The notes below the pieces were generated by a model that saw only the letters and a list, made by a program, of their open reading frames with translations, was not told the DNA's origin and did no database searches. DNA of 35,033 nucleotides from Dehalococcoidia bacterium (GTDB lineage Bacteria; Chloroflexota; Dehalococcoidia; GIF9; AB-539-J10): positions 1 through 35,033 of the forward strand of contig DAOUTC010000001.1 in the NCBI GenBank assembly GCA_030626915.1, read 5' to 3'. Position numbers and translations under genes: made by a program. Below are positions 23,524 through 31,109 of this stretch, in pieces (the stretch's first letter is position 1; the number at the start of each line of letters is the position of its first letter).

Positions 23524-24198
23524 ATGTATATTGTTATGTTGGGTGCTCCGGGAGCTGGTAAGGGAACCCAAGCAGATATCCTTTGTCGGAGGTTGAGTTT
23601 ACCTCATATAGCCTCTGGAGACTTATTTCGGGAGAATTTGGAGAAAAAGACCGAACTGGGGTTTTTGGCTAAGTCTTATATGGAGAAGGGGAAGCTGGGC
23701 CCCGATGAAATAGTTATTAAAATGATACTCGAAAGGATTGACATGCCTGACTGTAACTCAGGTTGTATTTTTGATGGTTTTCCCAGAACTTTAGGCCAGG
23801 CTAGTGCTTTGGATGAGGCTTTGGCTGAACGAGGAAGAAGCATAGATAAAGCGATATATATACAGGTGCCCCAGGATAAGCTGGTGAAGCGCCTCAGTGG
23901 CCGGTGGATTTGCCGAAATTGCCAAACACCTTATCATCTGATAACTTCTCCGCCCAGAATAATGGGGAAATGCGATAAATGTGGTGGCGAGTTATATCAA
24001 CGTCCTGATGATAAAGAAGAAACAGTAAGGGAGCGGTTGAAGATTTTCTTTGCTCAAACTATGCCTGTTGTCCATTATTACAGGAAGCAGAAAAAACTAA
24101 TCGAGGTCAATGGCGACCTGGGAATACAAGGTGTAGCTGAGGAAATAATCTCTGCGCTTAAACCTTTCATAACTACAGGTCCGAAGGCTCCTGATTAA
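23524..24198 (+). CDS. adk: Adenylate kinase
   Basis: Adenylate kinase interconverts ATP, ADP and AMP. The 224-residue long-form protein has the P-loop GAPGAGKGT (7-15), the AMP-site motif FDGFPRT (83-89) and a LID domain carrying a Cys4 zinc site (C130, C133, C150, C153), as in Gram-positive and thermophilic enzymes. Unusually, no Shine-Dalgarno sequence precedes ATG 23524: the upstream 20 bases are almost all A and T. ATG 23536 is a less likely alternative, which would remove part of the first strand. Confidence 0.97.
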   Translation: MYIVMLGAPGAGKGTQADILCRRLSLPHIASGDLFRENLEKKTELGFLAKSYMEKGKLGPDEIVIKMILERIDMPDCNSGCIFDGFPRTLGQASALDEALAERGRSIDKAIYIQVPQDKLVKRLSGRWICRNCQTPYHLITSPPRIMGKCDKCGGELYQRPDDKEETVRERLKIFFAQTMPVVHYYRKQKKLIEVNGDLGIQGVAEEIISALKPFITTGPKAPD

Positions 24199-24199
24199 G

Positions 24200-24937
24200 A
24201 TGATAACTATAAAGTCCCCTGAGGAAATAGCAATTATGCGACAATGCGGCAAGATTCTAGCGGCAATTTTGGATAAATTAAGGATGGAAGTAAAACCGGG
24301 GGTTAAAACTCGCTGGCTAGATACAGTCATGGCTGAAGAATCACAAAAAAGGGGAGTTAAGCCTTCTTTCAAGAATTATCAAGGTTTCCCTGCTAATCTA
24401 TGTGTTTCTGTTAATGATGAAGTAGTTCATGGCATTCCTAGTGAGCGTGTATTAAAGGAAGGAGATATTGTCTCCTTGGATGTGGGGGTCATTTATAGTG
24501 GCTTTCACACCGATGCTGCTATAACAGTTGGTGTAGGTAAGATAAATAATCAAGCTAAAGAGCTTATAGCTACTACTGAAGGTAGCTTGAAGGCTGGTAT
24601 TACTCAAGCTAACTGTGGCACGCATGTTGGAGACATTGCGGCTGCTGTTCAGGATTACGTTGAATCAAGAGGGTTTTGCGTGGTTAGAGAATACACTGGG
24701 CATGGAGTGGGCAGGGAATTACATGAAGAACCACAGATACCAAACTTTGCCTTTGGTAAAGGCCCCTTACTTCGTAGGGGTATGACTTTGGCTATTGAGC
24801 CTATGGTCAATGCCGGGGACTGGCATACTAGATTGGCTCCCAATCAATTGACAGTGCTAACGGCCGATGGAAGTCTTTCAGCGCACTTTGAACATACTAT
24901 TGTTATTACTGATGGCAAAGCTGAGATACTTGCTTAA
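24200..24937 (+). CDS. map: Methionine aminopeptidase, type I
   Basis: This enzyme removes the initiator methionine from nascent proteins. The five metal ligands are D94, D105, H168, E200 and E231, in SLDVG, HTDAAITV, GHGVGRELHEEP, AIEP and FEHT; H77 and H175 are also in place. The 245-residue length is typical for a type I enzyme without an SH3-binding extension. It follows adk by one base. Confidence 0.97.
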   Translation: MITIKSPEEIAIMRQCGKILAAILDKLRMEVKPGVKTRWLDTVMAEESQKRGVKPSFKNYQGFPANLCVSVNDEVVHGIPSERVLKEGDIVSLDVGVIYSGFHTDAAITVGVGKINNQAKELIATTEGSLKAGITQANCGTHVGDIAAAVQDYVESRGFCVVREYTGHGVGRELHEEPQIPNFAFGKGPLLRRGMTLAIEPMVNAGDWHTRLAPNQLTVLTADGSLSAHFEHTIVITDGKAEILA

Positions 24938-24945
24938 AGAAAAGT

Positions 24946-25164
24946 ATGGCTAAAAAAGAAAGAATAGAAGTTGAGGGCAAAGTAATTGTATGTTTACCTA
25001 ACACTATGTTTCGTGTTGAATTAGCTAATGGGCATACAGTATTGGCACATATTTCGGGGAGGATGAGGAAGCATTATATTAAGATTTTGCCTGGGGATAG
25101 GGTTTTAGTGGAGCTTTCTCCCTATGATTTGAGTCGTGGCAGGGTTACCTATCGGCTTAGGTAG
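24946..25164 (+). CDS. infA: Translation initiation factor IF-1
   Basis: IF-1 is the OB-fold factor that occupies the 30S A site during initiation. The 72 residues include VEGKVIVCLPNTMFRVELANGH and HISGRMRKHYIKILPGDRVLVELSPYDL, a close family match. It follows map by 8 bp. A promoter begins 10 bp after its stop codon. Confidence 0.97.
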   Translation: MAKKERIEVEGKVIVCLPNTMFRVELANGHTVLAHISGRMRKHYIKILPGDRVLVELSPYDLSRGRVTYRLR

Positions 25165-25173
25165 CTTCTACCT

Positions 25174-25207
25174 TTGACAGGGTGATCAGGAAGGTTTATC
25201 ATAAACC
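25174..25207 (+). promoter_or_regulatory. Internal promoter of the alpha-operon section, with overlapping hairpin
   Basis: A perfect TTGACA (25174-25179), 17-bp spacer and TATCAT (25197-25202, five of six bases) lie between infA and rpmJ. A start near 25209 would give a leader of about 22 nt for rpmJ. An inverted repeat, GGTTTAT (25193-25199) and ATAAACC (25201-25207), overlaps the -10 and is followed by the T-rich AGTTTTATTTTTGG, so it could also act as a weak terminator for upstream transcription. Confidence 0.65.
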
Positions 25208-25230
25208 AGTTTTATTTTTGGTGATTAGAA

Positions 25231-25344
25231 ATGAAGGTAAGTGCTTCGGTTAAGCGTCGCTGTAGTAAGTGCAAGATTATTAGAAGGAAAGGCGTTGTTA
25301 GGGTCATCTGTGAGAACCCGAGGCATAAACAGAGGCAAGGTTAA
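25231..25344 (+). CDS. rpmJ: 50S ribosomal protein L36
   Basis: L36 is a tiny zinc-binding protein of the 50S subunit. The 37 residues start MKVSASVKRRCSKCK and have the Zn ligands C11, C14, C27 and H32. ATG 25231 is preceded by GGTGA. At 37 codons it is easily missed. It is the first gene after the internal promoter and lies at its usual place between infA and rpsM. Confidence 0.97.
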   Translation: MKVSASVKRRCSKCKIIRRKGVVRVICENPRHKQRQG

Positions 25345-25396
25345 TTCCGCCCAGGAAGGTGCACAACATTTTCTTGGGGGTGGTGAGGAATAGATA

Positions 25397-25786
25397 ATGG
25401 CGCGTATCGCTGGTATAGACCTTCCCAAAGATAAGCCAATTAAGGTGGCTTTACAGTACATTTATGGTATTGGCCCAACATTGAGTCAGCGGATTCTGGC
25501 TACTGTTGGAGTTGACCCCAACATCAGGGTTAAAGATCTTGCTGAGGAGCAAGTGGGGCAACTACACAGCCTTATCGACAAGGAGTATAAGGTAGAAGGT
25601 GATCTCAGGAGAGAGGTTCAGTTTAATATAAAACGGCTTATTGACATTGGTTGTACGCGCGGGATGAGGCATCGCATGAATTTACCAGTTCATGGGCAGA
25701 GGACGCGCACTAATGCGCGCACTAAAAGAGGAGCAAGAAAGACGGTGGCTGGCAGAGGTCAAAGGCGCGGTGTAGCTAAGAAGTAA
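25397..25786 (+). CDS. rpsM: 30S ribosomal protein S13
   Basis: S13 in the 30S head contacts P-site tRNA and L5. The 129 residues begin MARIAGIDLPKDKPIKVAL and end with the basic tail RTRTNARTKRGARKTVAGRG. GGTGAGGA precedes the ATG. It lies 52 bp after rpmJ. Confidence 0.98.
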   Translation: MARIAGIDLPKDKPIKVALQYIYGIGPTLSQRILATVGVDPNIRVKDLAEEQVGQLHSLIDKEYKVEGDLRREVQFNIKRLIDIGCTRGMRHRMNLPVHGQRTRTNARTKRGARKTVAGRGQRRGVAKK

Positions 25787-25804
25787 GGAGGTCATATTTA
25801 GTAA

Positions 25805-26197
25805 ATGCCAAGGAGGAAAGAAACTAGAAGAGGAAAGAGGATACGCAGGGGAATTAGCGAAGGTAGAGCCTATATTCAATCTACTTTTAATAATACTATT
25901 GTTACTATTACTGACATGGAAGGTAATGTTATAGCCTGGGGAAGTTCAGGCGCTGCTGGATTTAAGGGTTCTAGGAAAGGTACCCCTTATGCCGCTCAAT
26001 TAGCTGCTCGAGGAGCAGCGCGGCAAGCAGCAAGTGGTGGGTTACGCCAAGTTGAAGTTTATATTAAAGGTCCTGGAAGCGGGCGTGAGGCAGCTATCCG
26101 TACGTTACAGACTTGTGGCCTTACTGTTACCGGTATTAGAGATGTGACTCCTATCCCTCATAATGGCTGTCGTCCTCGCGGAAGAAGAAGGGTGTGA
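25805..26197 (+). CDS. rpsK: 30S ribosomal protein S11
   Basis: S11 belongs to the 30S platform near the E site. The 130 residues include AYIQSTFNNTIVTITD, the conserved SSGAAGFKGSRKGTPYAAQ and the C-terminal DVTPIPHNGCRPRGRRRV. AAGGAGG precedes the ATG. The stop is one base before rpsD. Confidence 0.98.
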   Translation: MPRRKETRRGKRIRRGISEGRAYIQSTFNNTIVTITDMEGNVIAWGSSGAAGFKGSRKGTPYAAQLAARGAARQAASGGLRQVEVYIKGPGSGREAAIRTLQTCGLTVTGIRDVTPIPHNGCRPRGRRRV

Positions 26198-26198
26198 C

Positions 26199-26828
26199 AT
26201 GGCAAGGTACACAGGGCCTACTTGTCGTTTATGCCGTTATCTCGGTGAGAAGCTGATGCTTAAAGGGGAGAAGTGTTCTATGCCTAAGTGTCCTTTGGAG
26301 AGGAGGAATGCTCCTCCAGGAGCGCATTCCTTGGTGCGGCGGCGCAAGATTTCACTTCGTGGATTTCAATTGCGTGAGAAACAAAAGGTTCGTTTTGGCT
26401 ATGGAGTTCTGGAGCGACAATTCCGTCGCTTTTTCAATGAGGCAATGAAAATGCCCGGCGTAGGTGGGGAAAACCTGTTGATATTGTTGGAGAGGCGACT
26501 GGATAATGTGGTTTACCGTTTAGGTTTTGCTGATTCACGTGCCCAAGCCAGGCAAATAGTGCGACATGGTCATATCTTAGTTAATGGGCGTAGAGTAAAT
26601 ATACCCTCCTGTCTGGTGAAATCGGGAGACGTTATTAAGTGGCAAGAAACTAGCAAAGGTACTGAATACTATCGAAGGTTAGTGGAGAAAATTAAGGGGA
26701 AGGTTACCCCTGGCTGGCTGAGTTTAGATGAAGAAAAAATGACGGGCAGAGTTCTAGCTTCGCCTGATAAAGCTGACATTGATCCTAAATTTAATGGGAA
26801 AACCATCGTTGAGTATTATTCCAGGTGA
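26199..26828 (+). CDS. rpsD: 30S ribosomal protein S4, zinc-binding form
   Basis: S4 starts 30S assembly and, in E. coli, represses the alpha operon. The 209-residue protein starts MARYTGPTCRLCRYLG and has four cysteines (C9, C12, C26, C31) that form a zinc site in the C+ type. The S4 RNA-binding domain is seen as LERRLDNVVYRLGFADSRAQARQIVRHGHI. ATG 26199 is chosen by alignment and adjacency; a start at 26163 lies inside rpsK. Confidence 0.98.
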   Translation: MARYTGPTCRLCRYLGEKLMLKGEKCSMPKCPLERRNAPPGAHSLVRRRKISLRGFQLREKQKVRFGYGVLERQFRRFFNEAMKMPGVGGENLLILLERRLDNVVYRLGFADSRAQARQIVRHGHILVNGRRVNIPSCLVKSGDVIKWQETSKGTEYYRRLVEKIKGKVTPGWLSLDEEKMTGRVLASPDKADIDPKFNGKTIVEYYSR

Positions 26829-26850
26829 AATAGGGGGAGGTTCATCGCCA

Positions 26851-27792
26851 TTGGAGCTATCTATACCAAGTGTAAAGTGTGTTGAAACCGCTGGTAATTA
26901 TGGGTGTTTTCTTGCTGAACCTTTAGAGGTAGGGTTTGGTGTTACCTTAGGTAATGCCCTGCGTCGTGTACTCCTCAGTTCTCTACCTGGCGCTGCTGTA
27001 ACCTGGGTCAAGATTGAGGGAGTCCAGCATGAGTTTTCTAATATTCCTTGTGTCAAGGAGGATGTCATTGAATTCCTACTGAATGTTAAGGAGCTAAGGC
27101 TTCGACCTCTTTCCCATCAGCCGGGCAAGTTGATTCTGGAAGCAGAAGGAGAGGGTAAAGTCTGCGCTGCTGATATTAAGCAAACGGTAGACTTTCAAAT
27201 TGCTAATCCTGAGCTTCAATTAGCTACCTTGGATTCCGACCAGGCCAAACTTTATGCTGAGTTTAATGTAGAGTTAGGGAGGGGTTATGAATCGGCTAAA
27301 GCGGCTGATGGCTTGCCTGTGGGGGCACTGCCAGTGGATGCTATCTTCTCCCCGGTACGCAAAGTAAATTTCTCAGTGGAGTCTATCAAACCTGGAGAAG
27401 AAAGAAGCCCGGAAAAGCTGACCTTAGAGGTCTGGACTGATGGCACCATTTGTCCATGGGAAGCGGTTAGTCAAAGCGCCAACATTTTAATTAGTCAACT
27501 TGCCTCTTTTAAGGAACTTGAGACTCTGGTGGCGGAGCAGGCGGAGTTAGGCGGTGGTGTGCTAATTTCACCTGACCAATATAATACTCCCTTGGAAGAG
27601 CTAGGCTTATCTACTCGCGTTTGCAATAGTTTAAGGGGTGGTGGTATTTTGAATTTAGGGCAACTTGTAGAGAAGAATAGGGAAGGTTTGCTATCACTAC
27701 CCGGTTTTGGGAAAAAGTCTCGAAAAGAGGTGGAGGAGCTAATGTTAAAATTAGGTTTTCCTATTGCTTTAAGACCAGAGCATAAGAAATGA
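26851..27792 (+). CDS. rpoA: RNA polymerase alpha subunit
   Basis: Alpha assembles RNA polymerase and contacts promoter UP elements and activators. The start is TTG 26851, chosen because GGGGGAGG lies 10 nt upstream and the resulting MELSIPSVKCVETAGNYG aligns with family N-termini. The 313-residue protein has the dimerisation motif GFGVTLGNALRRVLLSSLPG and a C-terminal domain with LEELGLSTRVCNSLRGGGI and LPGFGKKSRKEVEELM. An ATG at 26779 lies inside rpsD and would add 24 unrelated residues. The last 4 bp overlap rplQ. Confidence 0.96.
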   Translation: MELSIPSVKCVETAGNYGCFLAEPLEVGFGVTLGNALRRVLLSSLPGAAVTWVKIEGVQHEFSNIPCVKEDVIEFLLNVKELRLRPLSHQPGKLILEAEGEGKVCAADIKQTVDFQIANPELQLATLDSDQAKLYAEFNVELGRGYESAKAADGLPVGALPVDAIFSPVRKVNFSVESIKPGEERSPEKLTLEVWTDGTICPWEAVSQSANILISQLASFKELETLVAEQAELGGGVLISPDQYNTPLEELGLSTRVCNSLRGGGILNLGQLVEKNREGLLSLPGFGKKSRKEVEELMLKLGFPIALRPEHKK

Positions 27793-28145
27793 GACATCAG
27801 ATAGCTGGACGGAAATTGAGTAGGCCTACCCATCACCGCTGGGCGCTATATCGAAATCAGGTAACTGCTCTTTTGGCTCATGGAAGGATTATCACCACTG
27901 AAGCTAAAGCTAGGGAGATTCAGAGCTTAGCTGAGAAGGTGATTACCTTGGGGAAAGATGGTAGTCTTGCTTCAAGGCGGCGAGCTTTAGCTTTTATTGC
28001 TGAAAAAAAGGTAGTTAAAAAGCTCTTTGATGAGATTGCTCCAGAATATTACGACCGAATGGGAGGGTACACACGACTGGTGAAGTTAGGGCCTCGTCGC
28101 GGTGATAATGCCCCTATGGCTCAAATTGAACTGGTTAAGCAGTGA
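27789..28145 (+). CDS. rplQ: 50S ribosomal protein L17
   Basis: L17 lies near the tunnel exit. The 118 residues start MRHQIAGRKLSRPTHHRWAL and end MGGYTRLVKLGPRRGDNAPMAQIELV, a full family pattern. It begins at ATG in the ATGA shared with the rpoA stop and ends overlapping truA by 4 bp. Confidence 0.98.
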   Translation: MRHQIAGRKLSRPTHHRWALYRNQVTALLAHGRIITTEAKAREIQSLAEKVITLGKDGSLASRRRALAFIAEKKVVKKLFDEIAPEYYDRMGGYTRLVKLGPRRGDNAPMAQIELVKQ

Positions 28146-28915
28146 GAGCGGCTCAAATTGTTTTGCTCCTGGAGTACGATGGCACACGGTATCACGGCTT
28201 TCAATGGCAAGCTGGCTTACCTACTATTCAGGCTGAGTTGGAGCAGGCTGTAAAAAAGCTTTGTGGACAAAGCAGCAGAGTCATGGCAGCTAGTAGGACC
28301 GACGCTGGGGTGCATGCTAAAGGGCAGGTGCTAAGTTTCTGGGCGAAGTCTACATTGAGTACGATGACATTGGTTAAAGCACTAAACTATTACTTACCCG
28401 GTGATATCGCCGTCAAAGAGGCTTACAGGGTGAGCAATGATTTTAACGTCAGGCGTGATGTCCTGAGTCGGGAATATTGTTATTATATTTTGAATAGTAG
28501 AACCAGGTCGCCATTCAGCAAAATGTTTAGTCTATTTATACCCAAAATGCTGGATATTGAAGCGATGAACAAGGCATGTCAGCTTATGCAAGGCAAGCAT
28601 GATTTTATCTCCTTTGTTACTTCTGTAGATGACATAAGAAATACAGTGTGCCACGTTTATGAGGCAAAAGTTAGCCAGAAAGGAGATTTTGTTATTTTTC
28701 ATATAGAGGCTCATTCATTTTTGCCTCATCAGGTGCGCAATACAGTGGGACTCTTGAGCCGGTTAGGTTTAGGCAAAATAGGTGTTGGGGATTTCTATGA
28801 TATTATGGAGGCAAAGAGCTTGGGCTTAGCCAGTCCAACGGCTCCTGCTCGTGGTTTATGGCTTACCAAGGTCAATTATTCCAAGCCTCTCGGAGAGTGG
28901 AGTGAAAACTTATAG
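28142..28915 (+). CDS. truA: tRNA pseudouridine synthase A
   Basis: TruA converts uridines 38-40 of tRNA anticodon arms to pseudouridine. The catalytic aspartate is D54 in ASRTDAGVHAKGQ. The N-terminal LLLEYDGTRYHGFQWQ and the C-terminal HSFLPHQVRNTVGLL are also typical. The 257-residue length is usual. The start is GTG overlapping the rplQ stop, and the end overlaps rplM by 14 bp. This is a common neighbour of rplQ. Confidence 0.97.
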   Translation: MRAAQIVLLLEYDGTRYHGFQWQAGLPTIQAELEQAVKKLCGQSSRVMAASRTDAGVHAKGQVLSFWAKSTLSTMTLVKALNYYLPGDIAVKEAYRVSNDFNVRRDVLSREYCYYILNSRTRSPFSKMFSLFIPKMLDIEAMNKACQLMQGKHDFISFVTSVDDIRNTVCHVYEAKVSQKGDFVIFHIEAHSFLPHQVRNTVGLLSRLGLGKIGVGDFYDIMEAKSLGLASPTAPARGLWLTKVNYSKPLGEWSENL

Positions 28916-29336
28916 CCCTAAGGCTAAGGATATGAGGCGAGAATGGCATGTGGTTGATGCCTCGGGAAAAACTTTGGGCAGGTTGGCATCTCAGGTAGCT
29001 AGTTTGCTTATGGGTAAACATAAGCCAATTTACTCTCCTCATCTTGATACTGGCGACTATGTTGTGGTGATTAATGCTGCTAAAATAAAGGTGTCTGGAA
29101 AGAAAACTGTGCAGAAGATTTATTATAGACATACTGGGTATCCTGGAGGCTTAAAAAGCCCAACTTTTAGAGAAGTGTTTAGTAGCCATCCCACTCGTGT
29201 TATTGAACTTGCCGTCAAGGGGATGTTGCCCCATAATCGTTTAGGCAGAGCCATGTTTAGGAAACTTAAAGTCTATCCTGGGAGTGAACATCCTCATCAT
29301 GCCCAGGTTGGGGAAAGGAAAGGTGATAACTCATGA
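28902..29336 (+). CDS. rplM: 50S ribosomal protein L13
   Basis: L13 is an early 50S assembly protein. With GTG 28902 as start (GGAG 6 nt upstream, inside truA) the 144-residue product begins MKTYSPKAKDMRREWHVVDASGKTLGRLAS, aligning with the family. VKGMLPHNRLGRAMFRKLKVYPG near the end is diagnostic. An upstream in-frame start at 28851 is rejected. It overlaps rpsI by 4 bp. Confidence 0.97.
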   Translation: MKTYSPKAKDMRREWHVVDASGKTLGRLASQVASLLMGKHKPIYSPHLDTGDYVVVINAAKIKVSGKKTVQKIYYRHTGYPGGLKSPTFREVFSSHPTRVIELAVKGMLPHNRLGRAMFRKLKVYPGSEHPHHAQVGERKGDNS

Positions 29337-29728
29337 GCAATGAAAAATATATTTGGGCCACAGGTAAGCGCAAGTGTGCTATAGCGCAAGTCAGGGTTTT
29401 CCCGGGGGACGGAGGGGTAACGATTAACGATAGACCCTATGAAGAAGTTTTCCCTCGCCTTGAATATCGTCGTATGGTTGAAGCCCCTTTCCTGGCCACC
29501 GATACTATGGGCAAATTTCATGTTACGGTGAAGGTGAATGGTGGAGGAATGAGTGGCCAAGCAGGAGCTATTCGTCATGGTATCGCCCGAGCTCTGGCCA
29601 AGGAAAATGAGTTATTTAAACCTATGTTACGCAAAGAAGGCTTGCTTACCCGAGATGCCAGGATTAAAGAGCGTAAGAAATATGGTCTTAAACGAGCTCG
29701 TAAGGCACCGCAATTTACCAAACGCTAA
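29333..29728 (+). CDS. rpsI: 30S ribosomal protein S9
   Basis: The C-terminal tail of S9 touches P-site tRNA. The 131-residue protein contains WATGKRKCAIAQVRVFPGDG and ends RKKYGLKRARKAPQFTKR, the canonical tail. It is the last ribosomal gene of the super-operon. No terminator is visible after it, so the isochorismatase-type gene 34 bp on may be co-transcribed. Confidence 0.98.
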   Translation: MSNEKYIWATGKRKCAIAQVRVFPGDGGVTINDRPYEEVFPRLEYRRMVEAPFLATDTMGKFHVTVKVNGGGMSGQAGAIRHGIARALAKENELFKPMLRKEGLLTRDARIKERKKYGLKRARKAPQFTKR

Positions 29729-29762
29729 ATCCCAGTCTCCATTTCCAAAGAAAGATAAGGCA

Positions 29763-30332
29763 TTGAACGAGCAGTTTCACCCCCGCAAAGACAACGTAGC
29801 TTTTGTGATAATAGATTTCCAGGATAAAATGGTGGCTGCAGTAGAGGAGGATATCCGGAGGAAAGTTACCGAAAATATTGAACTTTTGGTTGATTTAGCC
29901 AGACTTATGCATATCCCAGTTATAATAACAGAACAATATCCTCAGGGGCTTGGCAAAACAACTGGTGAGTTAACACAGAAATTAGGTGATTTGTATCAAC
30001 CTATTGAAAAACTCACCTTTAGTTGCTATGCCCATCCACCCTTTCAGGAAAAAATAAAAAGCCTTTGTGTTAGGCATCTCATTTTGACCGGTATTGAAAC
30101 GCATGTTTGCGTATTACAGACAGCTTTGGATTTGCTAGCCGATGGTTATGAGGTTAGCCTGGTAAGAGATGCAGTCTGTTCCCGTTATAAATCAGATTGG
30201 GAAGTGGGGTTAAAAATGGTTGAGCAAGCTGGAGGAGTGATAACTAGCACTGAAGTCGTAATCTTCCAACTGCTTGAACGAGCGGGTACCGCTGAATTTA
30301 AATTCCTCTCTCCTTTGCTGAAGCGGAGGTAA
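29763..30332 (+). CDS. Isochorismatase-family cysteine hydrolase
   Basis: The 189-residue protein has the Asp-Lys-Cys triad of this family: D18 in FVIIDFQD, K83 in PIEKLTFSC and C116 in ILTGIETHVCVLQT. The family cleaves varied small amides and enol ethers; the substrate here is unknown. GIETHVC resembles YcaC-like members rather than nicotinamidases. TTG 29763 is the best start after rpsI, but its ribosome site (AAGG) is very close; other starts lie inside rpsI. It ends 4 bp from the convergent dnaJ-like gene. Confidence 0.85.
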   Translation: MNEQFHPRKDNVAFVIIDFQDKMVAAVEEDIRRKVTENIELLVDLARLMHIPVIITEQYPQGLGKTTGELTQKLGDLYQPIEKLTFSCYAHPPFQEKIKSLCVRHLILTGIETHVCVLQTALDLLADGYEVSLVRDAVCSRYKSDWEVGLKMVEQAGGVITSTEVVIFQLLERAGTAEFKFLSPLLKRR

Positions 30333-30336
30333 GGTT

Positions 30337-30999
30337 TCATCTCACTTTAATTCGGATTAAGATATCTCCAGGTTGGCTGTCAGTTATGCGGCGAGCGTTA
30401 GTTAATCTAACCGCGCTGCCCGTTTTTACTCCCGGGGGAATCTTTACTTCCAGTCTTTTTCCTTTTCTTCTCAGTAATTTTACTGTTCCTTGGGAAGCCT
30501 CTGTTGGGGTAATTGTAAGTTCGTAGTGAACATCTTGCTGCTGAACTCTCTGAGCTTGACCGAATATCTCATCCAGGTTAATTCTTTCCCCTGGCCAAGC
30601 TTCAAACCTTACTCCTGGCCTGGCGAAATTTTTAAAGGAGAACGAGCTTCCCTTACCCTTTAAGAAATCACCAAATATGTTGTCCAGAAAGTCAAATCCA
30701 AGGCCAGCTCCGCCAAAGTCCTTTATCGTATCTTCGAAGGTCGCTCTGGTAAAGGGACTTCCAAAAATATCACCAACATGGCCAATTGTGCCGAATTGGT
30801 CATATTGTCTTCTTTTTTTGGGGTCTCCCAGGGCCGCATAGGCTTCGTTTATCTGCTTGAACTTTTCATTAGCCCATTTTTCTCTCCCTGGGTTGCGGTC
30901 GGGATGATACTGCATAGCCAGTTTTCTGTAGGCTTTTTTAATCTCCTCCTCCGAAGCGTTTCTGGGCACTCCTAAAATTCGATAGTAATCTTTAGTCAT
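30337..30999 (-). CDS. Short DnaJ-like co-chaperone
   Basis: Residues 4-68 form a J domain with the HPD motif at 32-34, which stimulates the Hsp70 DnaK. A glycine/phenylalanine-rich linker follows (about 69-125), then one substrate-binding beta domain (about 136-218) with the typical IPPGVKTGSAVRL. There is no zinc-finger domain and no second C-terminal or dimerisation domain, so at 220 residues it is much shorter than DnaJ (about 375) or CbpA (about 305). The ribosome site is AAAGGG. The full DnaJ is probably elsewhere. Confidence 0.88.
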   Translation of the reverse strand: MTKDYYRILGVPRNASEEEIKKAYRKLAMQYHPDRNPGREKWANEKFKQINEAYAALGDPKKRRQYDQFGTIGHVGDIFGSPFTRATFEDTIKDFGGAGLGFDFLDNIFGDFLKGKGSSFSFKNFARPGVRFEAWPGERINLDEIFGQAQRVQQQDVHYELTITPTEASQGTVKLLRRKGKRLEVKIPPGVKTGSAVRLTNARRITDSQPGDILIRIKVR

Positions 31000-31109
31000 T
31001 CTTACCCTTTAATTTGCCGCACTTTAGTTAACCTTTATTGAGTTTGCTTGTCTCACTCAGTAAATTCAAACTATCAGGTATACACTAAGCCTGTAATCTC
31101 AGTAAGAAG

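Noticed and set aside
26779..26850. RpoA start at ATG 26779
   Set aside because: It lies inside rpsD and adds 24 residues unlike any alpha subunit; TTG 26851 has a strong ribosome site and aligns with the family.
29553..29762. Longer version of the isochorismatase-type protein starting inside rpsI
   Set aside because: The extra 70 residues are an out-of-frame reading of the S9 gene with no resemblance to the family; S9 is certain.
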